From the NCBI RefSeq assembly GCF_000231115.1, contig NW_006889839.1, positions 1 to 64,000 of the forward strand: a stretch of 64,000 bases of DNA, written 5' to 3'. A program made the translations under genes and the position numbers. The notes beneath the pieces are model-generated. The model was not told the DNA's origin. It worked only from the letters and a program-made list of their open reading frames with translations, and made no database searches. This stretch comes from Vittaforma corneae ATCC 50505 (Eukaryota; Microsporidia; Nosematidae). Positions 35,734 to 49,691 of this stretch are shown one piece after another; positions within the stretch are counted from its first letter, which is position 1, and the number at the start of each line of letters is the position of its first letter.

Positions 35734-38700
35734 AAAACTATTCTGCCGCTCTGTTTACACTTTCCACGAGCCTCATTGGATAAAGACTGAGAGAAATCCC
35801 ACTGAAAGCAACCGTCTCTAACTTTTGATATAATCAATACTAGAAAATTTGTTGATGTTATCCAGAATCTTTTTTAACTTCTTTCTGATTTGTCTTGCAG
35901 TGCGCATCTTACACAATTCTTGATGGTCTGGCTCTCAGCGCATGAAAGTAGTTGCTTCATAAAGTTGTTCTAACCACCGTTCTACATGCATTTTAGGTTA
36001 TTGCCTCGATGAATCTTTTTATTCAATGGGACAACTATTGGGATGGCCTTGCAATTGAGCTCCACCAATCTATTGTGTTACTTATTTTTCTATAGTATAC
36101 TTTTGTTTTAATAAAAAAATTACTTGCCAGTTTTTTGATTTAAGAAAACATTTGAGAACTTTTAGACTTGAACCGAAAAGATAATGAAAAAGACATTAAA
36201 AGTTGTCAATTGAATAAATTTATTTATCCAAAATGAAATGGGGTAATCGTTATTATGATTTTAGAATTAAGGACTGCCTTTAAAATACAATTTTGTATAA
36301 CCCTTCCATTTTAAAGTAAATTAGTAAATAAAAACTTTTAATTAACCAGCAAGGATAAATAAATTGCCCAAATCGTAAATGCTTGCGCAAAGAACACATT
36401 TATTGAATGGATTGGTTTAAAAAATTATATATACACCTTAGATTTATTTGATTAAATCACATTCTCACCTTTATTTATATATAGTAATCTCTTCCATCTG
36501 GTCTTTTAATTTTTAAAACAAAAAATTTATTGAGTATGATTTTAATTTATATATTTCTGGAGTATTATTAATGTGCTAAAAATCCCAAAGACTTTTATAA
36601 TACCTGTATCGCTTGTGTGGTATTAAATTGTGATTTTTATGATTTAATCTGATAATGGAATAGGTCAATATGTAAAATTAGTTATCTTTAAAATTAGTCC
36701 CATTACAGCCTATGGATTAGAAAAGAATGTGTTCTTATTGTGTTGTGCTAAATTACAAGTAATCACGATTAACTTTGTACATTTCATTTGCTGATACCAA
36801 ACGCTTACGATATTTAGATGGTGTTCGTTTTGACTATTTTAAACTATCAAATCCTTTGTATTTTCTTCAAAAATTATATCAAGTTGTTTAAATTAGAGCA
36901 TGCTGGTTTTCTCAAGAATGTAGATGATTAAACTTTCATGCCACGAACTTTCGAACCATTCCTAATTCATGTTAACTTTATACACTGCTACCGTCTCTCT
37001 TTTGTTGAGATTATATCATTATATACATGATATTTGTCATTACCGTGCCATCATTCCCAGCTTCTTTAAATCTTTTATATAAATATACAGTGCTCGATTA
37101 TTCATATTTTTATCTCAGTTTTCTCTTCTCCATCGCTAAAGATACTGGATTGTTTGTCTAATTTAAAAATGCTTGTATACATTTTATAGATTATTAAGCA
37201 TTAAATATAGATAGGTGGTTAACAATATATGAACATTTAAAATGCATCAATTTGCTATTTTAAAAATATTATTAAACATAAGCTAAGTAGTTTAATTTAC
37301 ATAAATATATCGTCGTGTATTGATAAAGTTTGATTGAAAGAAATTTTCTCAAAATTCATTCGTGCTTTTATATCTTGAAGACCTCAGCATAATGCTATTT
37401 TTAAATGAACACCACAATGTAAGTTCAGAAAATCAAGAATAACTAAGATGTCATCACAAAACCACCCACATTCTTAATATTAGCTTATTCATTAAATGAA
37501 CATTATATTCAAGATCCATCATATTCTACCGACAATTATATGTTGATTGGCATTTGTCAGCAGCTTTCATATAAAAATTATTTGGTATCGTTGAAATACA
37601 TATAACAAAAATATTCAACTTTGAATAAACTATTGTGTATTTAATGGGAATATGGACTTGAAAATTTCTATACTTCTAGCTATTATGTTTATTCTGATAT
37701 CGCATTGATCATTTGATTCAAAACTCTTGCTCTTTTTAATTAAATGATCAAATTCCACATAACATTAAATCTTTTGAGATAAAAGTGTCTAGGAACAATA
37801 TTTATATTTTATTGCATATTATATAATAAAAATTTCCACAAACCAATACAACAATGTTTAGCACGGCCAGATTGGTTATTGAAATTTAAACTGATCACTC
37901 ATCGCAGTTGAGATGACGATTAATTAAAATCAAAGTGAATCAAGCCAAACATTTATATAATCTAATAAGAGGATTCATTTTCACGATGTTATTTTATTTA
38001 CAATATTTACGAATAAAGGAAAATATTGTGAAATCAAATGTAATTGCTTGTAAAAAGAGCCTGAAAGTCTCCTAGTAATTTCAGTAACGTGTTCATAAAA
38101 TGAAGTTGTTCTGGTAACTCATCAAATATTGCCATACTTAAATTGGATCTCACTTGCTAAGACATATTAATATTAATGGTGCATGAAAATGACGATTGAA
38201 AACGCGCTAAATTTAGAGGATTTAAAGTTTAAAAATTTGTAAGCAATAATAGAATTAGATTAAAATTTCAAATTATCCTTGAGAATATAAATTAGATCTC
38301 TAGTATCTACAATGTCATTCCAAAACCGAAAATAAATGAAAGGTGGTTGCTTATATTGCTCGGATTTAGTCAAGATCATATAGATTTCATACATTAATGT
38401 GTATGCGGTTTAAAAATAAATATGGAATTTTCAGAATAAAATACTATTATATCATACTCAATACAAATTACAAGTTAAAGTAAAGAGTGCTTTGGTTTGA
38501 CTTTTATAAAATAGTTATTTAATACATCTTGTATATTAAAATGGAATTCGACTAGTCCATAGTTCTATCAGTGGTATCGAAATAATATACTATACTTAGC
38601 TATATACAAGAGTTTATTTTATTCACAAATGCTATTTGAAATAAATAAGTGGAAAATAGCTTATGCGGCTACCCATATTTTATAATATCTCTGTAGAGAT

Positions 38701-41700
38701 TTTATAATTATATTGTTTTAATGTTCATCAACTTCAGGAACATACATGTATATTTAAAATTTTTTACATAGATCGTTTGTATGATATAAAAATCATGCCA
38801 ATATCAACTATGCAAAATTAATTTTTATAATAAATTATTTAGCAAATATAAGCTGAATTTAAGCCAATTATATTTACATTTGGCATGCAGGCAAACTAAT
38901 ATATTCCAGGTTCATTTTTATTTTTTGCTAATTAATTCATGCAATATTGGCTTTCACTCACTTTAAAGTCTTTACAAAATTATTTTTGACAACACAATAA
39001 TAAATATCATCATGTATTATATTGATATAATCTTATCAATAATGTTAATAACAAGTACCTTATTTATAGTTCTTGTTAAAGATTAAAAAGCTTTCGATCT
39101 GATTCTAAGATGCTTGAACCTTTCACGTATATAAGTAAATTGCAACTTTATTTTTACACAATTCTTTCACTTTTGCATCAAAAATTTTTATGCTTGTGAA
39201 ACTTTTAACACATGTAAATTTTTTAAATAATTTTTGTAATATTTCATGTGATATGTAATTATTTGCCATGTTAAAAATTATTATTTCAATAAATATTACA
39301 TGTTTGAATAAATAGGTGTGGATTTTACTTCATTATTATATTTATAAAGCATACCCATATCCATATTTGCTAGATTATCGTATGTAATTTCAATGATACT
39401 TAATCCAAAACCACTGCGAAGTTTCCATAAAGAACAAAAATGGCTCTTTGTAAAAATTTTCTTTTATATTTCTTAAGAATATTTGATATGATGTTGTTTG
39501 ACAATTTTTTGATTTTCTAATTTCTTTTAATATTATGGTGAAAATATTTGATAACGAAATTTTTACTCCAGTAAATTAATGTTTGATATGTTTATTAAGT
39601 TTTGGTTTAATAAAGAAATACCTCAAAGAAAATAAGCGGAAGGAATTAACAATCAATAAATACAATGATTTTATAATAATGTTCTTAACTCTCTTTAATT
39701 TTTAAATGTTAGCTAATTGTCTTTTGAAATCTTTTCTTTCCCAATTCGATGAGAGCTCATATGACACATTTTTTGCATAAAAATATATTAATATCCGCAA
39801 TATGCTACTCATTACACGCCAACATCTGCCCTAAACATAGTAGAGTACGAAATATGAATTCAACATTTAATACTATTGTTAGCGGATAAAGGTCGGAGAT
39901 GCACTGTTTTAGTATATATTTCCAGCATAAACGCAAATATTGGGGGTGACATTTTCAATTTATTTTATACCCATTCCAAGATCAATAAAATTTATAATGG
40001 ACATTCTGCATACAAATTTCAATTGACAATATTCTTGAATATCCGATTTCTCACAATCAGCATAATTGGCTGTTTTTGAAATTATTACAAAGAGTATATG
40101 GGATAGAAACTCTTAAATGTAAAATTTTGGTTGCTTTAAGTGCAACTTCCCCACGAATCTATATGGAATACAAAGTATTTCGTCACAATGTACTTTTAAT
40201 TTATACAAAAGGAATCAACTAGATCGATTTTTAGGCTTACAAAACAAACATGTTCAGAAACCATGCAGTTATTGATCATTTCCTTTGTTTTTACATGAAT
40301 ATCGATCGATTAGTTAATTCTAATGTTATCAATACAATTGACTTATTGTGTCTTCAGTATCGAGGAACAAAATATATCAATATTCAAAAATTAATCACTC
40401 AGAATTCTCTATATTTCATAGCACCAAGCTTCATATAATACATATTCGGATAATTCCAACAATACTCATCAATATGCTTTGCATTCAAAAAACAGATTCA
40501 AATTTGATCAATAGGTTTCTGTAAATTTTCTTCACTGAATATTATACAAAACAACATTAATCACGAAATGCCCAATTTTTTACTTTTATCAAAAAACTTC
40601 TACCACATTTTCTTGATCATGTTTAAATGCAAAATCTTTAATCTAATGGCAAAATTGTCTTAAACAAGAGTCGGAAGATTCTTTTCTAATTAAAACAGGA
40701 TTTTCTTTACAAACAAAAACAGAAGAGTGCATCAAAAAGTATTATTGATAACTACACTAGTCTATGAAGTCACTGGCAAAATGCTAGTAATGTGGTAGGA
40801 AATATGGGATTCCTTTGTGTTTGAAAGTTGAAAAATTACCAATGCTAAAGGATATTTCTAGGTAATCATGTTCTGACCGCATAGAATCAAATCGTCGAAA
40901 TATATTGCAAATGGAAATGTGTAAATTTTAGTGTACTTATTAGAATATCACAACGCCATAAAGCTTTAAAGAGAATGAGGCATATAACAGACTATGTTTT
41001 GAAATACATCATATTCATAGATAAAATAGGCTTGAAATTAGAGATGGTCAGTGGTGGTATTATTCTTTTTAGACTCATTCCATAACATTTGACTACATAT
41101 TGAGATGTATTCTGACGCAGATAGTCTATTGTGTATTGTTTATTAACTCATTCTTTTATTAGAGACAATCATACGATACATTTTAGAAATTATTTAATGA
41201 ACTATAAAGTTATATTTCTTGAGTTGTGTTTAACTCATTGAGAAGATAAGTTTTGAATTTCTTTTATGCTTGGCTGTTATTAGATGTATTGTTGTATGGC
41301 GAACAAGTATAATAGCATAGTCATTTGACAATAATTTTAATTTTTATCACATTTCAATCATTTTACTTGTTTATACCCGGGGACTTTTACTTTTGAATGA
41401 AGCAACCATTGCAGATACTGTAAAATACGACAATAAAACTTCTGTGGAAATTGTGATATTAACCTGGAGATTTTAATTGAAATATATTCGAAAACATAGT
41501 GATATTTAGACACAATAAAATACCTATGAAAATAAATAGCGTCCATTATGCTAATATTATGAATAGTTTGATGTTTATTATATGTAAAGCATTTATATTT
41601 ACTTAGGGAGTTGTCGTTTAAATATAATTTTGAATTAAAAATACGTATGAACAAGTTGATTTTATACACAGTTGCTGAATTCCACGTATTATTTATAAAA

Positions 41701-44700
41701 TTTAACAACATTTATGCATTCAAAATGCGGAATACTGTGGCCAATAGATCACATAAAAGTTTTATTCTCTAAAGCAACTAAAGTATTTTAGGTCATATGT
41801 TTTTTGATTGGAGTATTGTATCATTTAACTGGTACGTTCTTGTGAATAAATTTGTTCAAGCACTATATTACAGATGAATTTGGATGAAAATGGGTATCTA
41901 AGCTGTGTAATAAAATAAAAGTCGTAACAACCATTATGATTATTTTGATATATGCCGTAATGATCTAAGAAATAAACTTTAAGTGTTATTGTTGATATAA
42001 TGAGGTTGCAAGAAATATTGGTGTAAATTTCCAAAGCATCAGAATCTATGGTGCTACACGTTCTAAAGCATATAGACTAAAAATTTAATGCAAATTTTAC
42101 AAAAATTGATAGAAAGGTCAATTTGATGAACCTAAGCTATCGGAGAAGTATTTTATTAAAAATGGTCAAACTTATAGATTATGATGATTAGTCATTGCTG
42201 TTCTAAACCACACAGCTTTTGCTTCTAATTATTAAATATCTCCGCATGCCTATCAACAATGATTTTAGATGACTAGAATTGTAGATGAATTCAACTAACG
42301 AGCCAGAGTTTTGTAAACCTACACGTTGTTGAATTTGTTCCATTCACACCTAAAATATTTAGTCTCATCGAAGCAAATAGAGGTTTTGAATGAGAAGACT
42401 AGCACGCTTGAATATGGTTCTTGATGCCAGCAATATTGTGGTTGATTGTCAACCGATTTAGCTAATAATTGCCTGGTATATTTTCTATGCTTGATATTGA
42501 GCCCATGACATAATCTACATAAAATCTTATTTTTTTGTGTACTAAACACCGATAAAGGTAGATATCGTGAAAGTGGAATCGCGAGTATATTCATTTTATG
42601 TTATGTGGTTTCTTACATGATGATAATAATATTTGTTTGGAGTAAATAGTAAATGCTAGCTTTATGCCCAAATGACTTTTATTTTGAAAAATTATCAATT
42701 TTTTATTTCACTATCCAATAATCTGATTGCATGATTAAACATTATTCTCCGGAAACGCTTCCAAATAACAGTTTGATTAAAGATTCCATAAACCAAATAC
42801 CATTTACTTTAACAATCATAAAATTTAATATGCTGATATGATTGGCGGTAGATATGTCATTATGCACTCTATTGGTTTTATATAGATAAAAATAACAGCA
42901 ATTCCATCAATTAAGTAAATAAAGGATAAGAACATTTGTTGGTAATATAGAAAAATCGTAAGATATGAAAATGTACTGTGATGCCAAAATTATTCTATAC
43001 ATATAAAGCTTCATTTTTACTAAAAATTTTTAACCTCTAACAACAATAAAAAGGTTGTCCATTTTGAACCGAGACGGTTCAACCATGAATGTATTATATG
43101 GTTCAAAGCGGAGCAGGACTTGATTAGAACTTGATGCTCTATAATTCAACACCAACTATAATAAAAATGAATTCCTATCATGCTTGTGTAAAAGCGTAAG
43201 AATAATTGTCATTTCCTATAGATTAATATAATATGCTACATGAGCAATAAGTTTATCGTAACTTTAAAAACAGATACCAAGTTTAATTAATATATGCTAA
43301 AATTTTAGAATATATTAAGACTATCCAATGTAATTAAAAATATACACTGAATAATAATGCTATAATATAATTTGAATTATATTCTCCTGAATTTTAAATG
43401 TTAGGAGGGAGGCTTCGAGTACAACACCTATAAAAATATTTTATTATTTTACAACCAAAATAATAGTTGGTGGTGCTAAATGGATACAAAAATTTTCAAT
43501 AATCGATATGGATATAGTTTGTAAGAACTGCAATTTATTTTATATACTACTTGTCTTTTATTGTTTTAATTTTATAAACAAATTTGAAAAATCAGCTTGA
43601 CGTAACTATATCTTTGGCATACTTGGTTTTTTGAATTAATTTTGACAATGATGTTGCGATCTCTAAGGATTGTATTGTATTAAAATGACTTTGTGTTGGG
43701 GCTAAATATTTCAAGCCATGCTGCTAAGTTGAAGAAATTTGGGCCAAATATAAGAGGTGCTAAAATAAGTGAAGTATGATGGTTACAATCAATTATATTG
43801 GTTATTTGTAGATCTCATTGAGTTTTGTTTATATAAAATAAACAACACTTTCAAATTTTATAACACTAAAATAAAAGGCACATATTTCATCTTATTTCCA
43901 TAACTTTATAGTATAAATTTTAGCTGCTTTAAATTAGGTTAAAGTCTCAATTTTGTTTATAACACTTGACGCCATAAGCTTTAATTTATTTAAAAGAGTG
44001 ATTTACTTGGTTAGCAAATTATGTCACTTCCATCAAAGAATATGTGTCAAATATGTAATTGAGAACATACAAAACGTTTTTGATTGGCGTTTGTTTTCAT
44101 TCGTTTCATTACTTAATTAACGGTGTAATTTGTCATTGATTTATCATTTTATTTGAGGTTATTGCTGTTGTGCTTTTCTACATATTTTTGATTTCTAAAT
44201 TTTTTGGATATATTTTCGTTATTTAATATTAAGATGATAATTTGGTTATCTGGCTATGTTTTATAAATAGTATTAATATTAACTTTCAGCCTATCAATTA
44301 CGATTTATGATGGCCGAGCTCATATTGTCATTGACTTAGTTGATATAAACATTTTATAATAGTCCAGTGTGTCGACCATTAATTATTTATCAGAGATCGT
44401 ATATCCTATGCATCTTTGCATAAATGTAAATTTCCAATGATACTTTTAAATTTAACGGTGCTACTCTCCTATTTATTTACAATTTTTTGAGCTGAAGGGT
44501 ACTAGTTTTAAACAATTTTATCATTTCAATATTAAGTGTCAGGCGTGCATTTTTTGTATTTGATAAAAAACATATTGAAACTATTGGATAATTTAATAAG
44601 CTTGTGGTATTAAGAACACTTCTCTTATTATTTATATACAATTTATTGAGTTCCACCGAATAGCTTTGAAAATCCTTAATAATTTACGTTTTAGCACTTG

Positions 44701-47700
44701 AATAATGCATTAATAACGTCTCATTCCCACTATTTTTTAAATTCAAAACACTAAGCTATATAGTAAATATCGCGATGAATTTTTATAATATTAATGTATA
44801 TTTCTCTAAATTTAAACTTTTCATGGTTTTTTGGGCTTATATAATTTAATCTGCTGTAGTTAAGTTCATCAGATTCACACTATATCAAGAAGTATAAATA
44901 TGCCCAACATCAAAGTATCATCGAGCATTGTTTAAAATAATGTAAAGGGGAAATATTTGTGAAATTCAATATATAATATAAAAGCCTAGCTCTTTAACTT
45001 GATATTTTGAAGTTTCTTAATTTTCAAATGCTTGCATTCAAAGACTGAAGTACCATCAAAACAGCATTTTATTTTAGACTTTAATGCACATTGCTTGCGA
45101 TATTTCAAAATTCCAAAAAGGTCTTTTTAGCATGTGCCAACAGAGTAGACCAAGTTAATGATAAGTCTTTGGACTGCATACATTTGGGATGGGGAATTGG
45201 CGCAGGCATCAGGTTGGGAAAAAAGATTTTAGAATAAAACCAATCGTATCTAAAAGCATAAACATGTAAAACACAACAAATACTCATATTATATTTTATT
45301 GCTAGTTTTCCATCTAATATAGATGAAGCTGTGTGTCTATTTGAACTGGCGGCCAATTTTATTTTGAATTGATAATGGCCAAATAGCAACTCGTCTTTTA
45401 TGTTTCATTTTCAATGCTATTTGTTATAAATTTCGTACATTGCATTATTATTTGAATTAAAATAAACTTGCCCAGTCATTTCATCTATATTATATCGACA
45501 CAATCCATTAAAAACTTGGAAAGTTCCATCTACATGCTCATGATTAGGCAAGTACTACAATTCCTGCATATTTCGTGTTTATATGGTTGTACGTTTATGT
45601 AATTTTCGAAGTTGCAAACCTTTGTTGTTTCTTGCGATATGGACTTTTCTATCTTAAATATCTTCCTTTATCAGAATAGCTAACATTGTGGCAAAATATT
45701 AAGATACCATGTGGACTCGATCAGAATTTATTACGTTATTTCATAAAATTGTTTGTGTAAGAAAATAATAAGGCATACGTGTAGACTATATCATATATTT
45801 TTAAGATTAATGTATTTAATTTTTTCCTAATTCTAGACCTTGCGGATTTTCAATGATTTCTCTTAATTTCAAATTATAATAAACCTTAAGTCCACCAAGT
45901 CATCCATTGCTTGAAACCTATTTAGCAACTTAAGCATCAATGCAATCGTTTTTGCTTTTTTAGTTGATCAGTGCACTATATTTCTTAAGATGAAATTAAT
46001 CCATCCCAATAGTATGATTCTCAATGACACATTTCCATATTTCTCTACTTTTCTGAATTATTTCTTCTTAAGCACATTCCATAACGTAGTAACTTTACAT
46101 CTTATGATAATCACAATTATCAGTTAATAAAAAACTTTTATTTCTCTAAAGGCTGAGAATTAAATTGAATATTATGCTGTCAATGGGGTAATTTCTTCAT
46201 TTAATAGTTAAATCATTTAAAATTTTTAGAGTTATATATTGAAAAAATTCGAACTTTAACTTAAAAGTCTTTGAAACAATGTTCATGCCAACTTTCTTGA
46301 AAATAATGAAAAATTTCATTTCGAAAATGGAATTGAGCCAAGCTTAGTCTTTTTTATAATTATTTACCTTAACAATCTGCTATATTCATTCTTGGATATT
46401 ATGTAAAAATTTCAATTGTTCTAGTTCTTAAAAATTTTAACTTTTATAATCATTTTGTATAAATATATTTTTATAACTTAGATTATGGTAAACAAAAAAT
46501 AATGAATATTTAATAAAAGAAGGACAACATAATGTCAAATTCATCACTCCTTTCAGAAGTTGAAATGGCATTACACTTTAACGAATATAGCTTGTGATTC
46601 AAATAGCAAGTATTCGTTATCTCAACTATCCACAAATATTAAATCAAAGATTTTTAAACAAATGATCAAAATAGCATCTTTTTTCAGATCATTATACAAA
46701 CTACCAATAAGATGATTGCTTCAGTCAATAGATGCCTAGTTGTAATTGAAAAAGAAATTGATCCGCACTGTCAAAAAAGTTAGTGCCCAAGAATCGTCTA
46801 AATCATTGTATTTGTGAATTCGAAATGTCTAGAATATGACGCCTTCTTCGTCTAGAAAACACTTAATTTCTAAAGCTAATAGCTTGAAAGGAGTATAAGA
46901 CCTGCTGGCAGTATCAAATCAATCTAAAAGTGTTTTGAAGGAGCACTATGTAATTCGATAAACAACGGCAATGTTTATGAGTCGTAAATGAATATGCGAT
47001 GTTAGAAAGAGATGTGATAGAATTGCACTATAAAAACTGACGGGCATTGTGAGGAAAGCATCCCAATATGGAGATGTGTAAGTGGCAAGGAAGTTTGTGG
47101 GGTTGTAATTACTGAAAGGATAGGAGTGGAAGTACCATGCAGCACATCTTTAAGAAACTCATTCTGCTTTGGATTCAAAATGATATTAGACTTGTCTTTT
47201 AATAAATTGGAATTTAAAAATTTAGACATAGATATAATTGGGTATGTGTGGTTAAATTATATTCTGAGTATCAAATTATGCACAATTCTAAAATTGACAT
47301 GACTATCAAACCAAACACATTTGGGGAGAGCTGGCAATAGCATAACCCAAATGGCCAATTTATACCAAGACTTATAACTACTATTGAGTAAGTGGTACCA
47401 TACAAATCAACTACTGGTTTTTCTTGGGCATTGCTTTGTTTCTACACTTTAAAGATTTATTTTAAATATATATTTAATTGCAAAATAATAGGAGCAGACC
47501 CTGACATATTCTGTTATTATAAATACAGATGTTTGATTTGACAATGATAATAAAAATATGCTAGCCAAATTGCCTTAGCTTGATTTGACATCATGCTATC
47601 TCAAAATGTATGTAAAATTATTATTCGAGATATCTTGTTCAATAAAATCACTGTGCAAATGAGTTATTCTTGTCACGGAAAACTTAATAGTTTTACCATT

Positions 47701-48326
47701 TCATTTTAAATTAGGGGCGGCACTAAAAGATGCTAATTTATTTAACAAAATTATTTGTATGTATTTTATTCTTTTATTTAAGAGTTGTTACCATAAACCA
47801 ATTATATCTTTTTCACTTATATTTTTTTGTGATATTGAAAGCAATATCACTCAGTGCCTATGTACTAGGCACAAATTATATCGGCAATTTTTAAAACAGT
47901 ATTATTGTGCAAACACCATTCTAATTCTTAATAACATTACATTGGCTAATGTTTAAGCAATTCTTAATCATTTAACTACATACGATTTCATATAATATGA
48001 ATAAGGCTGTGAGCATGGCTTGGCTAACAAGACATAGTCTCCAAAGTATTGTTACAAAATAATACTTTACTATTGAAAAATATTTTTTAATAAGTTGTTG
48101 ATTGTGCATTAAACACATCAAATGTATTGATAGGTCAAAAAATCATAAGAACTAATCACATCCTAATACAATTATGCTGGACAACAGCATACAGCATTGT
48201 TCTTGAAAAATAAAGCTCATTTTATAGCTTAGCAAGTTTTTTAGTTACTACAATAATAGTGCATTGTAATTTCAATGTGCCATTTGGATTGATTTCTCTT
48301 AACAGTTTCCAATTTTTTGCCCTAAA
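35734..48326 (+). other. 12.6-kb AT-rich region without genes
   Basis: AT content rises to roughly 70% or more from shortly after the SSU end to the HMG-box gene. Open frames are short, and none has a domain or a CCC element before an ATG. No LSU rRNA signature (such as GATGAAGAACG of the 5.8S-like part) was found, and no tRNA. There is no obvious short-period satellite, and no telomere-like repeat. Patches at 46.7-47.25 kb read like decayed coding sequence. A centromere-type or relic region is possible; the sequence cannot decide. Confidence 0.7.
43064..43082 (+). repeat. Perfect 8-bp inverted repeat, 3-nt loop
   Basis: TTGAACCG-AGA-CGGTTCAA forms a perfect short hairpin in otherwise AT-rich sequence, and a further GGTTCAA copy follows about 20 bases downstream. 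It may be chance or a residue of an older element. Confidence 0.5.
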
Positions 48327-48989
48327 ATGTTCAAGAAAGCTTCCATCGCAGCATATAAAAATTTCAAGAAATTTAAGTACAAAGGGCCATTTGGAATGTT
48401 TATATCACGAATAAAACATCCAAGAGACGAAAAAGTTCTGAAAAGATTGAAGGAGCATTTCAATGAAGCGTATAACTTTCAAAAATTATGGAAACTGTTT
48501 TTATCACACAGACGATGGAAGGATTTTGAAAACAATCCAGAGTGGAAAAAAGATAAATCAAGATTTTTAAATATAATAAATTCAAAAGAATGTTATTTGG
48601 GCATTACGAATCAAGTTTCTGATTCCATTCTGCGGTATTTTTTATTCAAACAACTTCCAGAAGACTGTAAACAGAAATATGTAAATTTATATCAAAAAAG
48701 ATATAGCATAACACCATTTGAAGGATTTTCTAAACAGTATATTCAAGTAAAGAAACCAAAACCGATAGTAAAAACCGCCTTTATTTTATGGATGAATTAT
48801 TATCTGAAAAACAACGTTTCAGTTGAGATCTTAGAACTTGACAGTTTTGAATTAGCTTTAAAAATGGGGGATGTTTGGAATAACTTGGCTATCGAAGAAA
48901 AGTATAAATGGCAACAATTAGCAAATGAAGATAAGCTTGTAGCCAGAAAGAAAAATCCATCAGAGAGACACAACACTAAAGATATATAA
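48327..48989 (+). CDS. HMG-box protein
   Basis: A 220-aa basic protein. The C-terminal HMG box (about residues 145-210) shows KTAFILWMNYYL at its start and MGDVWNNLAIEEKYKWQQLANEDK for helices 2-3. The N-terminal part (GPFGMFISRIKHPRD, then WKLFLSHRRWKDFENNPEWK) may be a degenerate first HMG or related helical unit. HMG proteins bend DNA in chromatin. GCCCTAAA directly precedes the ATG. It is the first clear gene after the AT-rich desert. Confidence 0.75.
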   Translation: MFKKASIAAYKNFKKFKYKGPFGMFISRIKHPRDEKVLKRLKEHFNEAYNFQKLWKLFLSHRRWKDFENNPEWKKDKSRFLNIINSKECYLGITNQVSDSILRYFLFKQLPEDCKQKYVNLYQKRYSITPFEGFSKQYIQVKKPKPIVKTAFILWMNYYLKNNVSVEILELDSFELALKMGDVWNNLAIEEKYKWQQLANEDKLVARKKNPSERHNTKDI

Positions 48990-49207
48990 AACAAAGCCAT
49001 ATAATATTATTTTAGGATCAATAATGCTAGTTTTATCAATATATTCTACAACTTAGCTTTTTATCCGAGGATTATTGTTTAATTGTTCAAACGAACCTGA
49101 AACGGTTATAAACAATAAGCCATTTCATTATGGAACAGCATCAAAACCAAGACCCAGAATAAATTTTTAAGAACAACATTTTCAATAATGATTGATGTAA
49201 GTATTAT

Positions 49208-49453
49208 TTAATGCTGTACAAAAGCAGAATTAATGAACTTTCCCTGTGCATTAGGATCAATAAGATTAACCTTGCTATCATATGAGCCGTGTAACTCGGT
49301 CTTTGGTTTATCGCCACTATTGGTCACAACAAGATAAATTATTCCTATTACTAGAGCCACAGCAACGATTGCTCCAATAATGTAAAATATAGTCTTTTTT
49401 CCAGACGATCCGGAGTTTTCACCTTGGGTTTCATTTGCAGTATTATTAGCCAT
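49208..49453 (-). CDS. Small single-span membrane protein, unknown
   Basis: An 81-aa protein. A short Asn/Ser/Gly-rich N-terminus (no signal peptide) leads to one membrane span (TIFYIIGAIVAVALVIGIIYLVV) at about residues 21-43 and a 38-residue polar tail. The family was not recognised. It has no CCC element. It may be tail-anchored-like or type I/II; orientation is not determined. Confidence 0.6.
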   Translation of the reverse strand: MANNTANETQGENSGSSGKKTIFYIIGAIVAVALVIGIIYLVVTNSGDKPKTELHGSYDSKVNLIDPNAQGKFINSAFVQH

Positions 49454-49691
49454 TGTTGATTTTTACTATTTTTTATTTAAATACATTTTGAAACGCATGT
49501 TCCAATCAGAGTTCAGAGTTTATAACAAGTGTTTCGAACAAAATGGATTAAAACAAATGTTTCAAAGCTTAATCATTTTTAGTACTTAATATAAAAATAT
49601 ACTTGACCAGTACATTACTGTATGCTTAGTTTGTAAAAATTATTTTAATATAAAAGTGATAAGGAATTAATTCATTAAATAACACCACATT

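Noticed and set aside
34055..35840. Several ORFs of 60-120 codons
   Set aside because: They fall on the 5S and SSU rRNA genes and are not protein coding.
36140..36190. T-loop-like GGTTCAAGTC on the minus strand
   Set aside because: No T-stem, acceptor stem or D-arm can be built around it; not a tRNA.
35734..36200. Possible ITS and start of LSU rRNA
   Set aside because: No 5.8S-like GATGAAGAACG or other LSU core site found, and AT content rises quickly.
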